Shown piece by piece: positions 1 to 9,554 of a DNA stretch of 64,000 nt; positions within the stretch are counted from its first letter, which is position 1, and the number at the start of each line of letters is the position of its first letter. The DNA comes from Mesorhizobium_B sp963522145. GTDB taxonomy: Bacteria; Pseudomonadota; Alphaproteobacteria; Rhizobiales; Rhizobiaceae. Where the stretch lies: contig CAUQXI010000003.1 in the NCBI GenBank assembly GCA_963522145.1, forward strand, positions 194,633 to 258,632, in the 5' to 3' direction. A model generated the notes under the pieces. The model had not been told where the DNA came from. It made no database searches and saw only the letters and a list, made by a program, of their open reading frames with translations. A program made the position numbers and the translations under genes.

Positions 1-219
1 CGCTTCGGCTATATCCTGCCGATCCTGGCGATCGCCGGATCGCTTGCGGCCAAGAAGACCGTGCCCGCTTCGGCCGGCACCTTTCCCACCCATGGCCCCG
101 TCTTCGTGACGCTGCTTGTCGCCACGATCCTGATCGTCGGCGCGCTCACCTTTCTGCCCGTGCTGGCGCTCGGTCCCATCGCCGAGCACGTCTCGATCAC
201 TGCCGGCCAGACCTTCTAA
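1..219 (+). CDS. kdpA: Potassium-transporting ATPase subunit KdpA, 3' end only
   Basis: The frame is open from the window edge and encodes the last 72 residues of KdpA, the potassium-selective channel subunit of the KdpFABC pump in the inner membrane. The conserved tail with its LAIAGSLAAKK and PASAGTFPTH stretches and the last hydrophobic helix ending near LGPIAEH are visible. The stop codon is 11 bases before kdpB, so this is the first visible gene of a kdp operon. The start, and any kdpF, lie outside the window. Confidence 0.95.
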   Translation, partial: RFGYILPILAIAGSLAAKKTVPASAGTFPTHGPVFVTLLVATILIVGALTFLPVLALGPIAEHVSITAGQTF

Positions 220-230
220 GGCTCAAATCC

Positions 231-2276
231 ATGACCAAGACTGCAACAAGCGAGATCGGCCTGTTCGACGGCGCGATCCTCCGCAACGCCGCCATCCAGG
301 CCATCCTGAAGCTCAACCCGCGCGGACTCATGCGCAACCCGGTGATTTTCGTCACCGCTCTGGTGGCGCTCGTGACATCGCTGCTCGCCATCCGCGATGG
401 TATCACGGGCGTGCCGTCCTTTGCGATCGGCATCCAGATCGCGATCTGGCTCTGGTTCACCGTGCTCTTCGCGAACTTCGCGGAGGCCATTGCCGAAGGC
501 CGCGGCAAAGCACGCGCCGACGCCTTCCGCTCCACCAAGGCGGATGCTCGCGCCAAGGTGCTGATCGATCCGTCCCGGCGCGAGCTTTACGAGTGGCAGG
601 ACCTCCAGCTCGTGGAGCCCGGAACGCTGATCCTCGTCGAGGCGGGCGACATCGTGCCGACGGACGGCGAGGTGGTGGAAGGCGTCGCCTCCGTCGACGA
701 AAGTGCCATCACGGGCGAATCCGCTCCGGTGATCCGCGAAGGCGGCGGCGACCGCTCATCGCTCACTGGCGGCACCCGCATCGCCTCGGACTGGCTGGTG
801 GCGCGCGTCACCGCGAAGGCCGGTGAAACCTTTCTCGACAAGATGATTGCGCTGGTGGAAGGGGCTAGGCGTCAGAAGACCCCGAACGAGATCGCGCTCG
901 ACATCCTGCTCGCCGCGCTGACGCTCGTCTTCTTGTTCGTGGTCGCGACGTTGCCCTTCTTTGCTTCGTGGTCGGGCACCGAGATTCCCGTGATCTATCT
1001 TGCCGCGCTTTTCGTGACGCTGATCCCGACCACCATCGGCGGGCTCCTGTCCGCGATCGGCATTGCGGGCATGGATCGGCTGGTCAAGGCGAATGTGGTC
1101 GCCAAGTCCGGCCGTGCGGTAGAGGCAGCGGGCGACATCGACGTGCTGCTGCTCGACAAGACCGGCACCATCACCTTCGGCAACCGCATGGCCGACAGCT
1201 TCGAGCCCGCCCCGGGCGTTTCGGAGCGCGACCTGGCGGAAGCCGCCTTCCTCGCCTCGCTCTCGGATGAAACGCCCGAGGGCAAGTCGATCGTCGATCT
1301 CGCACGCCGGAAGTTCGGCCTGTCCGAAGAGGCCGCGGCCGGAGCAGCTTTCGTTCCTTTCACGGCGCAGACCCGTATGTCGGGCGCTGATCTGGCGGAT
1401 GGGAGGCAGCTTCGCAAAGGTGCCTCCGATGCCGTGCAGCGGCATGTCGGCGGCGAAGCTTACGCACCGCAGCTCGACGCCGCGATCCGCCGCATCGCCT
1501 CATCCGGCGGCACGCCCTTGATTGTGGCCGACGGCGCAAGGGTGTTGGGCGTCGTGCATCTCAAGGACGTGGTCAAGCCGGCGATCCGCGAGCGTTTCGC
1601 CGAATTGCGCCGCATGGGCATCCGCACCGTGATGGTAACCGGCGACAATCCGCTCACTGCTTCCGCGATCGCGGCTGAAGCGGGGGTGGACGACTTTCTT
1701 GCCGAAGCGACACCGGAAAAGAAGCTGGAATTGATCCGCCGGGAGCAGGCCGAAGGACGGCTGGTCGCCATGTGCGGCGACGGCTCCAATGACGCTCCGG
1801 CCCTGGCTCAGGCCGATGTCGGCGTTGCGATGAATTCCGGCACGCCCGCCGCGAAGGAAGCCGGCAACCTGGTCGATCTCGACTCCGACCCGACCAAGCT
1901 GATCGAGATCGTGCTGGTCGGCAAGCAGTTGCTCATTTCGCGTGGCGCGCTCACCACCTTTTCGGTGGCCAACGACGTGGCAAAGTATTTTGCGATCCTC
2001 CCAGCACTCTTCGTGGCGGCTTACCCCGGCCTCGCCGTGCTCGACGTCATGGGCCTCGGCACGCCGCAATCGGCGATCCTGTCCGCGCTCATCTTCAATG
2101 CGCTGATCATCGTGGCGCTGATCCCGATCGCACTGAAGGGCGTGAAATATGTGCCGTCTAGCGCCTCGGCGCTGCTGTCACGCAATCTCCTCGTTTATGG
2201 TCTCGGCGGCCTCGTCGTGCCCTTTATCGGCATCAAGTTCCTCGACCTTTTGGTCGATCTGCTCCATCTCGCGTGA
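231..2276 (+). CDS. kdpB: Potassium-transporting P-type ATPase, subunit B
   Basis: This 681-residue protein is the ATP-hydrolysing subunit of the Kdp high-affinity potassium pump. It shows the P-type ATPase signatures in order: a TGES actuator loop, the DKTGTIT phosphorylation motif with the aspartate at residue 309, and a GDGSNDAPAL hinge motif. Hydrophobic segments occur near residues 35-90, 220-275 and 590-675. The length matches the family. It starts at an ATG 11 bases after kdpA and its stop is followed at once by kdpC, consistent with one transcript. Confidence 0.98.
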   Translation: MTKTATSEIGLFDGAILRNAAIQAILKLNPRGLMRNPVIFVTALVALVTSLLAIRDGITGVPSFAIGIQIAIWLWFTVLFANFAEAIAEGRGKARADAFRSTKADARAKVLIDPSRRELYEWQDLQLVEPGTLILVEAGDIVPTDGEVVEGVASVDESAITGESAPVIREGGGDRSSLTGGTRIASDWLVARVTAKAGETFLDKMIALVEGARRQKTPNEIALDILLAALTLVFLFVVATLPFFASWSGTEIPVIYLAALFVTLIPTTIGGLLSAIGIAGMDRLVKANVVAKSGRAVEAAGDIDVLLLDKTGTITFGNRMADSFEPAPGVSERDLAEAAFLASLSDETPEGKSIVDLARRKFGLSEEAAAGAAFVPFTAQTRMSGADLADGRQLRKGASDAVQRHVGGEAYAPQLDAAIRRIASSGGTPLIVADGARVLGVVHLKDVVKPAIRERFAELRRMGIRTVMVTGDNPLTASAIAAEAGVDDFLAEATPEKKLELIRREQAEGRLVAMCGDGSNDAPALAQADVGVAMNSGTPAAKEAGNLVDLDSDPTKLIEIVLVGKQLLISRGALTTFSVANDVAKYFAILPALFVAAYPGLAVLDVMGLGTPQSAILSALIFNALIIVALIPIALKGVKYVPSSASALLSRNLLVYGLGGLVVPFIGIKFLDLLVDLLHLA

Positions 2277-2287
2277 GGTTTGGTTTC

Positions 2288-2839
2288 ATGTCGCTCTTAC
2301 GCCCCGCTCTTGTGATGCTTTTCCTGTTCACCGCCATCACCGGCATCGCCTACCCGCTTGCGGTCACCGGCATCGCTCAGGCCGTGTTCCCTGCTCAGGC
2401 CAACGGCTCGCCGGTTTCCCGGAACGATGTTGTGGTCGGCTCCAGCCTCATCGGTCAGAACTTCGACACGCCGCGCTACTTCCACGGCCGGCCCTCGGCA
2501 ACGGCAGAAACGCCCTACAACGCTGCCGCGTCCTCCGGCTCCAATCTCGGTCCGAGCGCCGCAACACTGGTGGAAGACGTGAAAGCTCGCGCTACCGCTT
2601 ATGGCGGCACTGTTCCTGCCGACCTCGTCACTGCATCCGGCTCGGGTCTCGATCCCGACATCTCGCCGGAGGCGGCGGAGTTTCAGGCCGCCCGCGTCGC
2701 CGCAGCGCGAGCGCTTCCCGTGGACAGGGTCCGCGCTCTGATCGCCGAGCAGACGAGAGCCCGCGATTTCGTCGTCCTGGGGCAGCCGCGCGTCAACGTG
2801 CTCGCGCTCAACCTCTCGCTCGACCTTCTTTCGCCCTGA
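2288..2839 (+). CDS. kdpC: Potassium-transporting ATPase subunit KdpC
   Basis: KdpC is the single-pass membrane subunit that assembles with KdpA and KdpB and supports ATP binding. The 183-residue product has one N-terminal membrane helix and the typical FHGRPS and SGSNLGPS segments followed by a DLVTASGSGLDPDISP stretch. I chose the ATG at 2288, which has GAGG nine bases upstream and gives the usual N-terminus. An in-frame GTG at 2273, overlapping the kdpB stop, would add five residues and cannot be excluded. Its stop codon abuts kdpD. Confidence 0.95.
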   Translation: MSLLRPALVMLFLFTAITGIAYPLAVTGIAQAVFPAQANGSPVSRNDVVVGSSLIGQNFDTPRYFHGRPSATAETPYNAAASSGSNLGPSAATLVEDVKARATAYGGTVPADLVTASGSGLDPDISPEAAEFQAARVAAARALPVDRVRALIAEQTRARDFVVLGQPRVNVLALNLSLDLLSP

Positions 2840-5539
2840 ATGATCGACGCCCGCCCGCAGCCCGAAGCCTTTCTGCCGGAAGCGAACCGGGAGGGACGCG
2901 GCCGGTTGAAGGTATTTCTCGGGGCGGCGCCCGGGGTGGGCAAGACCTACGCCATGCTCGAGGAGGCCGCGCGTCGCTCTCGCGCGGGCCTCGACGTTGT
3001 GGCTGCCCTGGTGGAAACGCACGGCCGCGGCGAAACGGCCGTGCTCCTCGATCCCCTGGAGCAAATTCCGCGCCAGCAGGTCCCGTATCGCGGGCAGATG
3101 CTCGGCGAGCTCGACCTCGATGCGCTGCTCGCCCGCAACCCCCAACTGGCGCTCATCGACGAGCTTGCCCATACCAACATTCCCGGTTCGCGCCATCCGA
3201 AGCGCTGGCAGGATGTCGAGGAGGTGCTCGGTGCCGGCATCGACGTGGTCACCACGCTCAATGTCCAGCATATCGAGAGCCTCAACGACGTGGTGGCGCG
3301 CATCACGGGCGTCCGCGTGGCGGAAACCGTGCCCGACGCCGTGCTCGCGCGCGCTGACGAGATCGAGGTCATCGACCTTTCGCCGGAAGAACTGATCGGG
3401 CGGCTGAAATCCGGCAGGGTTTATCTGCCCGCGACGGTTGGTCGGGCGTTGGAGAACTTCTTCACCAGGGGCAACCTGACCGCCTTGCGCGAGCTTGCGC
3501 TTCGCACTGCCGCCCAGCGTGTGGACGCCGAGATGCGTGCCCTGATGGACGCGCAGGCGGTGGAGGGCCCTTGGCCCGCCAGCGAACGTCTGCTGGTCTG
3601 CGTCAACGAGGCCCCGGCGGCAAAGGCGGCCGTCCGTGCCGGCAAGCGCATGGCGGAACGCGCCGGCATCCCATGGATCGCCGCCACCGTCGTCACGCCG
3701 CGACACGAGGCGCTGGGCGTGCAGGCCCGCCGTGCCACGATCGAGGCCATGCAGCTCGCCGAGTCGCTCGGCGCGGAAACCAAGACGCTGCATGCCGAGT
3801 CCGATGCGAGTGCCGAGCTGCTCGCCTTCGCGCGCACCGCCAATGTGTCGCGCATCGTGATCGGACGCGGGCGGCGTTACCTGCCGGGCAGTGGCCTGAT
3901 CGGAACGCTTTTCCCTGCCTTCGGCCGGGAGCGCGTGTTCCTGAAGCTGCTCGATGCCGCGCGCGACTTCGAGGTCACGATCGTTTCAACCGATCCGGCC
4001 TCCAAGCCGGCCCGGCCAATGCCGGCCGAACCGTGCTCACGTCCAAGCCTGCTCGCGCTGCTCGCAGCGCCCGCGGCAACGCTCGCAGCCACGCTTTGCG
4101 CCTGGACGGTCGAGCGTACGGTCTCCGCTCCGGACGGCTCGCTTTCGGTGGTCTATCTCGCGGGCATCCTCATTGTGGGCGCGCGCTATGGCTTGTGGCC
4201 CTCGATCCTGGCCAGCCTGCTTTCATTCATGGCTTACAACTTCTTCTTCACCGAGCCTCTGTTCACCTTTGCGGTGGCGCAGGGTGAGGATGTCGCCGCG
4301 ATCCTGCTTTTCCTGCTCGGCGCGCTGTTCACCGGCAGCCTTGCCGGCAGGCTGAAGGCGCAGGTTGATTCGATGCGGGCGAGCCAGCGCCGCACCGCCG
4401 CGCTCTACGACTTCTCGCGCCGTATCGCACCCCTTTCCGAACCGGACGATGTGCTTTACGCGGCGGCCTTCCATATCGCCGCCACGCTCGACTGCCGTTC
4501 GCTCATCATGATGCCGGACCGAACAGGCGCGCTCCAGCAGGTGCAGGGCTACCCTTCGATCGAGGAAGAGCTCGACGCCCGCGCGACCGGCGCTGCCCAA
4601 TGGGCGTTCGGGCGCAACGAGCCCGCCGGTGCCGGCACGCAGACGCTGCCGACCTCGCCCTGGCTCTTCGTACCGCTGGCAACTGCCGCGCCGCTTGGCG
4701 TTCTCGGCGTGCAGTTCCGAGACAGGGAACGCAGCCTCGATCCCGAAACCAAGCGGCTTCTTCTTGCCGTGGAGGATCAGGTGGCGGTCGCCGTCGAGCG
4801 CACCCGGCTCGCTGCCGACCTGCAGCTTCTTCACATCAGGTCGGAAGGCGAAAAGCTGCGGAACGCGCTGCTCGGCTCGCTTTCGCATGATCTGCGCACG
4901 CCGCTCGTTTCGGTGATCGGCGCGCTGTCGGGCCTTGCGGAAGGGGAGGCGGAACTCGGCGCGGACGATCGGCAAGGGCTCGCTGAAACCGCGCTCGGCG
5001 AGGCGCGCCGCCTCGACCGCTACGTTCAGAACCTTCTTGACATGACCCGGCTGGAATATGGTGCGCTCGCGCCAAGGCGCGTGCCCACGGACCTGCGCGA
5101 GCTTGTCGGAAACGCCCGCGCTGATCTGCGGACGACGCTCACCGGCCGCGAGGTGAACGTGGACCTCCCGCGGGGCCTTCCGGCCGTAGAGGTCGACCCC
5201 GTGCTGATCGGTCAGGCGGTGGTCAACCTGCTCGACAACGCCGCGAAATACTCTCCGCCTGACACGCCGATCGGAATCAGCGCCCGTCGGGAGAGCGAAA
5301 CAGTCGTGCTGATCGTGGATGACGCCGGCGAAGGCATCCCCGCGGAGGAGCGCGAAAAGGTGTTCGATCCGTTCTTCCGTGTCGGCAAAGGCGATCGTGG
5401 CGCCAGCGGCACCGGTCTCGGCCTTGCCATCGTGCGCGGCTTTGTGGAAGCCAATGGCGGCAGCGTGGCGATCGAAGGAGGCGTGGGTGGCGGCACGGCG
5501 GTGCTGATGCGGCTTCCGGTTGCGGCAGGGGAGGCGTGA
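2840..5539 (+). CDS. kdpD: Osmosensitive K+ channel sensor histidine kinase KdpD
   Basis: KdpD senses potassium limitation and phosphorylates KdpE. The 899-residue protein has the family architecture: an N-terminal KdpD ATP-binding domain with the Walker A motif GAAPGVGKT (residues 28-36), a Usp-like domain around 250-380, four closely spaced membrane helices (about 400-510), a GAF-like region, then HisKA and HATPase domains. The phospho-acceptor is His683 in SLSHDLRTP, and the N box (VNLLDNAAKYS) and G boxes are intact. The start follows the kdpC stop directly, and the end overlaps an upstream GTG of kdpE. Confidence 0.97.
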   Translation: MIDARPQPEAFLPEANREGRGRLKVFLGAAPGVGKTYAMLEEAARRSRAGLDVVAALVETHGRGETAVLLDPLEQIPRQQVPYRGQMLGELDLDALLARNPQLALIDELAHTNIPGSRHPKRWQDVEEVLGAGIDVVTTLNVQHIESLNDVVARITGVRVAETVPDAVLARADEIEVIDLSPEELIGRLKSGRVYLPATVGRALENFFTRGNLTALRELALRTAAQRVDAEMRALMDAQAVEGPWPASERLLVCVNEAPAAKAAVRAGKRMAERAGIPWIAATVVTPRHEALGVQARRATIEAMQLAESLGAETKTLHAESDASAELLAFARTANVSRIVIGRGRRYLPGSGLIGTLFPAFGRERVFLKLLDAARDFEVTIVSTDPASKPARPMPAEPCSRPSLLALLAAPAATLAATLCAWTVERTVSAPDGSLSVVYLAGILIVGARYGLWPSILASLLSFMAYNFFFTEPLFTFAVAQGEDVAAILLFLLGALFTGSLAGRLKAQVDSMRASQRRTAALYDFSRRIAPLSEPDDVLYAAAFHIAATLDCRSLIMMPDRTGALQQVQGYPSIEEELDARATGAAQWAFGRNEPAGAGTQTLPTSPWLFVPLATAAPLGVLGVQFRDRERSLDPETKRLLLAVEDQVAVAVERTRLAADLQLLHIRSEGEKLRNALLGSLSHDLRTPLVSVIGALSGLAEGEAELGADDRQGLAETALGEARRLDRYVQNLLDMTRLEYGALAPRRVPTDLRELVGNARADLRTTLTGREVNVDLPRGLPAVEVDPVLIGQAVVNLLDNAAKYSPPDTPIGISARRESETVVLIVDDAGEGIPAEEREKVFDPFFRVGKGDRGASGTGLGLAIVRGFVEANGGSVAIEGGVGGGTAVLMRLPVAAGEA

Positions 5540-5541
5540 CC

Positions 5542-6240
5542 ATGGCGGAAGCCGTGCGGGGGCGCGTGCTGGTGGTCGAGGACGAGGCTCCGATCCGCCG
5601 CTTCCTGCGCATAGCGCTGGAGTCGGGCGGCTTCGACATGCTGGAGGCGGACCGAGGCAGGCGCGGTATCGAGCTTGCCGCGACCTCCGCGCCCGATGCG
5701 ATCGTGCTTGATCTCGGCCTGCCCGATATCGACGGCAAGGAGGTGGTTTCGGCCATCCGTGAATGGTCTTCCGTTCCGATCCTGATCCTGTCAGTGCGCA
5801 GCGCGATACAGGAGAAGATCGAGGCGCTCGACGCCGGCGCGGACGACTATGTGACGAAACCCTTTGCCACCGGCGAGCTTCTCGCCCGTCTGCGGGTTCT
5901 CCTCCGCAACCGCCGCCCGGGCGAGGACGCGACGCCCCTGTTTTCTGCCGGCGGCCTGTCGCTGGACTATGCGCAGCGGCGTGCTCGCGTGGATGGCGTC
6001 GAGGTGAAGCTCACGCGCAAGGAATATGACGTGCTGGCGCTTCTCGCCCGTTACGCTGGGCGGCTCGTCACGCACCGCCAGCTTCTCACGACGATCTGGG
6101 GGCCCGCGCATGAAAGCGACACGCACTATCTGCGCATCGCAATAGGCCATCTGCGCGACAAGCTCGGTGACGACGCCGCAAACCCGCGATACATCGCAAC
6201 CGAATCCGGCATCGGCTATCGGCTGATGGATGCGGGCTGA
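5542..6240 (+). CDS. kdpE: Two-component response regulator KdpE
   Basis: KdpE is the OmpR-type DNA-binding partner of KdpD and activates kdp transcription. The 232-residue product has a receiver domain with Asp57 in the VLDLGLPD strand and the conserved lysine in YVTKPF, then a winged-helix output domain (about residues 130-228) with LTRKEYDVLALL and the terminal GIGYRL motif. I prefer the ATG at 5542 with GAGGCG upstream. A GTG at 5536 overlapping the kdpD stop would add two residues. It is the last gene of the kdp operon; I see no clear terminator after it. Confidence 0.96.
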   Translation: MAEAVRGRVLVVEDEAPIRRFLRIALESGGFDMLEADRGRRGIELAATSAPDAIVLDLGLPDIDGKEVVSAIREWSSVPILILSVRSAIQEKIEALDAGADDYVTKPFATGELLARLRVLLRNRRPGEDATPLFSAGGLSLDYAQRRARVDGVEVKLTRKEYDVLALLARYAGRLVTHRQLLTTIWGPAHESDTHYLRIAIGHLRDKLGDDAANPRYIATESGIGYRLMDAG

Positions 6241-6486
6241 CGCAATGCGATGAGTGGCTGCCTTGCCTTCGATAGAGTGTCGCGGGCACTTACTGCAGCA
6301 TGCAGATCGATGCCTCTGAAAACTACGGCTTGAGAAGCGATCTACCATCTCGTCGCATCGAACATTCACGCGGACCGGCAGCGCCTTGTCCGACGAAGCT
6401 CATCTGATTTAGCAACCTTCCGCCCATACCCTCATTCACCCAAGGCAATTTGAACATCAGCACAGCTCGGAAAAAAGCAGACAAGC

Positions 6487-7152
6487 ATGACGATCAGGGC
6501 AGTTCTATTCGACATTGATGGTACGCTGGTCGACAGCAACGACTTCCACATCATGGCGTGGGACGAGGCTTTCCGGGAGGTGGGGGCGACCTTCGATCAT
6601 CAGGCGATTCACGACCAGATCGGAAAAGGCGCCGACATGTTCGTGCCCGCATTGATGCCGCATGCCGATAAAGACGAGCAGGAAAAGCTGGGCGAGGCAC
6701 ACGGAAAAATCTTTAAGAGCAAGTATCTTGATCAGGTGAAAGCGTTTCCTGCCGCTCGCGACCTGCTCCTCCGCGTGCATGAAGCCGGGCAGAAGGTCGT
6801 GCTCGCCTCGTCCGCGTCGAAAGAGGAACTGGACCACTACCTGGATCTTCTGGATGTGCGCGACATCGTTGCGGCATCAACGAGCGCTGACGATGTCGAG
6901 AACACCAAGCCCGCGCCGGACATTTTCGCGACGGCGCTCAGGAAGATCGCACCACTTTCCGCGAGTGAAACGATTGTGGTGGGCGACACGCCCTATGACA
7001 TTGAAGCCGCCGCCAAGTGCGGCATTGCTGCGATCGGCCTGCTATCGGGCAAGTTTCCCGACACCGTTCTACGCCAGGCGGGTGCTGTGGCCATCTACGA
7101 CGATGTCGCGGGTTTGCTCGCGGGCTACGATGCCTCGCCGCTCGCGAAATGA
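6487..7152 (+). CDS. HAD-superfamily phosphatase, phosphoglycolate/beta-phosphoglucomutase-like
   Basis: The 221-residue protein carries all HAD motifs: FDIDGTLVDS with nucleophile Asp9 and general acid Asp11, an ASSAS motif II, a KPAPD motif III lysine and GDTPYD motif IV. The helical C1 cap fits phosphoglycolate phosphatase and beta-phosphoglucomutase-type enzymes that act on small phosphate esters. The substrate cannot be read from sequence. It stands alone on the plus strand, convergent with the galactitol-type PTS genes, so dephosphorylation of a PTS-imported sugar phosphate is a possibility, but only an inference from position. Confidence 0.85.
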   Translation: MTIRAVLFDIDGTLVDSNDFHIMAWDEAFREVGATFDHQAIHDQIGKGADMFVPALMPHADKDEQEKLGEAHGKIFKSKYLDQVKAFPAARDLLLRVHEAGQKVVLASSASKEELDHYLDLLDVRDIVAASTSADDVENTKPAPDIFATALRKIAPLSASETIVVGDTPYDIEAAAKCGIAAIGLLSGKFPDTVLRQAGAVAIYDDVAGLLAGYDASPLAK

Positions 7153-7358
7153 TGCGAGCGAACCAAAGTCCGACAGCCGGGCGCTGCCGATTGCAGGAAG
7201 GGCTCGGTGGCCGGTTCGAGCGCCGCATGACGCCAGCCTGACGCTCCAGCCTCAAACGGCGCCGTAAGCGGCATCAGATCATTGCCGAACTAGAGGTGCT
7301 TCGAACGCTCTACCCAGCCGCCTTAAGCGGGCCGGCTGCGAACAAGAAACATCGACGC

Positions 7359-7646
7359 TCAGCCGCGCAGCGCGATCTCGATGTCGTTGAGCAGCTTGTC
7401 CTTTCCGATCCCGGTCAAAAAGGGCAGGCCTTTGAAGGTGGGCTTGCCGAGATCGTCGGGTACCGGCGTCGTGGCGACCACCACGTCGGCGTCGTCCACC
7501 ATGCTGCGCACTTCGGTGGCCTTACACTGACGGATGGAAACGGGAACGCCTCGCTCCTTCATGGCCTCCTCGATGGCCACGGCGACCACGGTCGATGTGG
7601 CGACCGCGGTCCCGCATGCGATCAGAACGACTTTCGGCCGAGCCAT
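7359..7646 (-). CDS. gatB: PTS IIB component, galactitol/ascorbate type
   Basis: This 95-residue soluble protein resembles the GatB/SgaB family of PTS IIB components, which receive phosphate from IIA and pass it to the sugar bound by IIC. The phosphorylatable cysteine is Cys11 in the P-loop-like CGTAVATST. An ATG start with a GGAGAG ribosome site follows 12 bases after the IIA gene. It is the last gene of the minus-strand PTS island. GatB is the nearest family name; the real substrate is unknown. Confidence 0.85.
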   Translation of the reverse strand: MARPKVVLIACGTAVATSTVVAVAIEEAMKERGVPVSIRQCKATEVRSMVDDADVVVATTPVPDDLGKPTFKGLPFLTGIGKDKLLNDIEIALRG

Positions 7647-7658
7647 CGAACTCTCCTT

Positions 7659-8120
7659 TCAGGTTGGGAAGGCGGCAAAGGCCTCTTCCGGCGTCCGGGC
7701 GGCGGCGAGTTCCTCCAGCGCACCGGGATTCTGGATCAGTCCTGCAACGGCCTGAAGCATCTCGATCTGCGCGTTCTTGTCGTTCAGCGCAAGCGCGACC
7801 ACGATCCTCACCGAAAGCATTTCGTCGGGATCGTCCATGCTGGCGAACGAGACCGGCTCATGGAGCGTCGCCAGCGCGATGGCCGGCGACAGCACATAGG
7901 ACGGGTCCGAATGCGGCACCGCCACATTGATCGCACCGAGCGGCAGCCCCGTAGGCATGGTGCTTTCCCGCGCGATGAGGGCTTGGGGATAATCCGGCTT
8001 CACCTTGCCCAACGCGACGAGGCGCTCGCCCAGAAGGGTGATGACCTCGTCGGATGAAGCGGCAGCCAGCCCGAGGCACATCGCCTCGGGTGACAGGATC
8101 GAACGGAAATCCAAGGCCAC
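7659..8120 (-). CDS. gatA: PTS IIA component, fructose/mannitol/galactitol (type 2) family
   Basis: The 153-residue protein is a PTS EIIA type-2 domain. The phospho-acceptor is His70 in the signature NVAVPHSDP, preceded by the family motif PTGLPLG. It would take phosphate from the HPr part of the 9930-11894 fusion and give it to the downstream IIB. Translation starts at a GTG only three bases after the stop of the IIC gene, which suggests translational coupling. The position between IIC and IIB indicates one dedicated permease. Confidence 0.87.
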   Translation of the reverse strand: MALDFRSILSPEAMCLGLAAASSDEVITLLGERLVALGKVKPDYPQALIARESTMPTGLPLGAINVAVPHSDPSYVLSPAIALATLHEPVSFASMDDPDEMLSVRIVVALALNDKNAQIEMLQAVAGLIQNPGALEELAAARTPEEAFAAFPT

Positions 8121-8123
8121 GTC

Positions 8124-9554
8124 TTACTCCGCGGCGATCGGTGCGCGGGGGCTGGAAAGCACTTCCTCTTCCGGCTCCGCACCGGCAACCCGCTCCCAGG
8201 CACGCGGCGATGCCCGGAACCCGAACAGGAACGCCAGCACCACCACGAAGACGAGGGCGACACCAAGCAACCCGAACGATCCGATCGAAGTGATCACGAG
8301 GTACGGGATGTAAAGGAAGCCGTCTACGACGCTGGTGATCTGCGTGGTGTTGGCCGGCATCTGGAAGCCCGCCGTTTGCGCCGTTGACGTCATCAGCGGC
8401 GACAATGCCATGCCGACATAGAAGCCGACGATGAGCGTGACGGCCCCGATGACGATCATGCGGAAGACGTTGCCGTTCACGATCGGCGCGGTCATGGCGA
8501 CCACGAAGGGGATCACGGCAAGGTCGGCGAACAGGATGATCCTGTTGCCCGGCAGGATGAGCGACAGGATGATCGCGATCGGCACCAGCACCAGCGAGCT
8601 TGCGATGGCAGCGGGATGACCGATCAGAATGGCCGAATCCAGGCCCACATTGATCTCCCGATCGCCAGCCCGCTTCTGGACGAAAGTGCGCGCCGCTTCC
8701 GAAACCGGAATGAGGCCTTCCATCAGGATCTTCACCATGCGTGGCAGCAGAAGCATGACGGCTGCGAGATTGATTCCGACCTTGAGCGCCTTGGAGATGA
8801 CCGTGCCGGCATCGCCCGCATTGTAGAAGGCGGCAAAGCCGAGCACGAGACCGATCACGAGGCCAAGCACGATGGGCTCGCCGAAGACGCCAAGGCGCCT
8901 TTGAACCGTGTCCGTGTCGAGCCTGATCGAATTGATGCCGGGGATGCGGTCCATAAGCCAGTTCAAGCCGATCGCGATGGGCACGATCTGGGCGGAGGCG
9001 AGATGCGGCACCGACACGCCGGGAACGCCGTAGAAGCGCTGCACGCCCTTGGCGGTCCAGTCGGCGAAGACCAGCGCGAGGGCCGCCATCAAACCAGCTG
9101 CGATCAGGCCGTAGCCGAGGCTGTTCGTCGCCGCCACGACCAGGGAGCCCACAAAGGCGAAGTGCCAGAAGTTCCAGACGTCGACGTTCAGCGTGCGCGT
9201 AAGCCCGAGCAGCAGCAGAGCGACGTTGACGGCGATGCCGATCGGGATCACCCACAGGCCAACGGAGGAACCGAAGGCGATGGCCGCGGCAGAAGGCCAA
9301 CCCACATCGACGATGTCGCGCTGCATGCCGGTGTTGGTAACGATCGCCTGGGCGACTTCGCCCAGCGTGGTCAGCATCAGGCCGAGCACCAGATTGATGC
9401 CGATAAAGGCGATGCCGATGGTGAGGCCCGCACGGAATGCGCGACCCGGTCGCGCGCCGAGAACAAGTGCGATGACAAAAATGATGATCGGCAGCAGAAC
9501 TGTCGCGCCGAGTGTGTCCACAACGCCTTTAAAGGCGGCAAGTACGCTATCCAA
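8124..9554 (-). CDS. gatC: PTS IIC component, galactitol-type permease
   Basis: This 476-residue integral membrane protein has many hydrophobic helices and a length and layout like the GatC/SgcC permeases, which translocate and phosphorylate a hexitol or similar sugar. The start is a TTG at 9554 with a strong GGGGAGGA ribosome site six bases upstream; no better ATG lies nearby. The C-terminus runs into a charged cytoplasmic tail. It leads the IIC-IIA-IIB block and follows a 375-base spacer that holds a candidate promoter. The substrate is not evident. Confidence 0.88.
   Translation of the reverse strand: MDSVLAAFKGVVDTLGATVLLPIIIFVIALVLGARPGRAFRAGLTIGIAFIGINLVLGLMLTTLGEVAQAIVTNTGMQRDIVDVGWPSAAAIAFGSSVGLWVIPIGIAVNVALLLLGLTRTLNVDVWNFWHFAFVGSLVVAATNSLGYGLIAAGLMAALALVFADWTAKGVQRFYGVPGVSVPHLASAQIVPIAIGLNWLMDRIPGINSIRLDTDTVQRRLGVFGEPIVLGLVIGLVLGFAAFYNAGDAGTVISKALKVGINLAAVMLLLPRMVKILMEGLIPVSEAARTFVQKRAGDREINVGLDSAILIGHPAAIASSLVLVPIAIILSLILPGNRIILFADLAVIPFVVAMTAPIVNGNVFRMIVIGAVTLIVGFYVGMALSPLMTSTAQTAGFQMPANTTQITSVVDGFLYIPYLVITSIGSFGLLGVALVFVVVLAFLFGFRASPRAWERVAGAEPEEEVLSSPRAPIAAE

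Noticed and set aside
7315..7338. CAGCCG/CGGCTG hairpin between the HAD gene and the IIB gene
   Set aside because: The stem is short and there is no T tract, so a terminator call is not justified.
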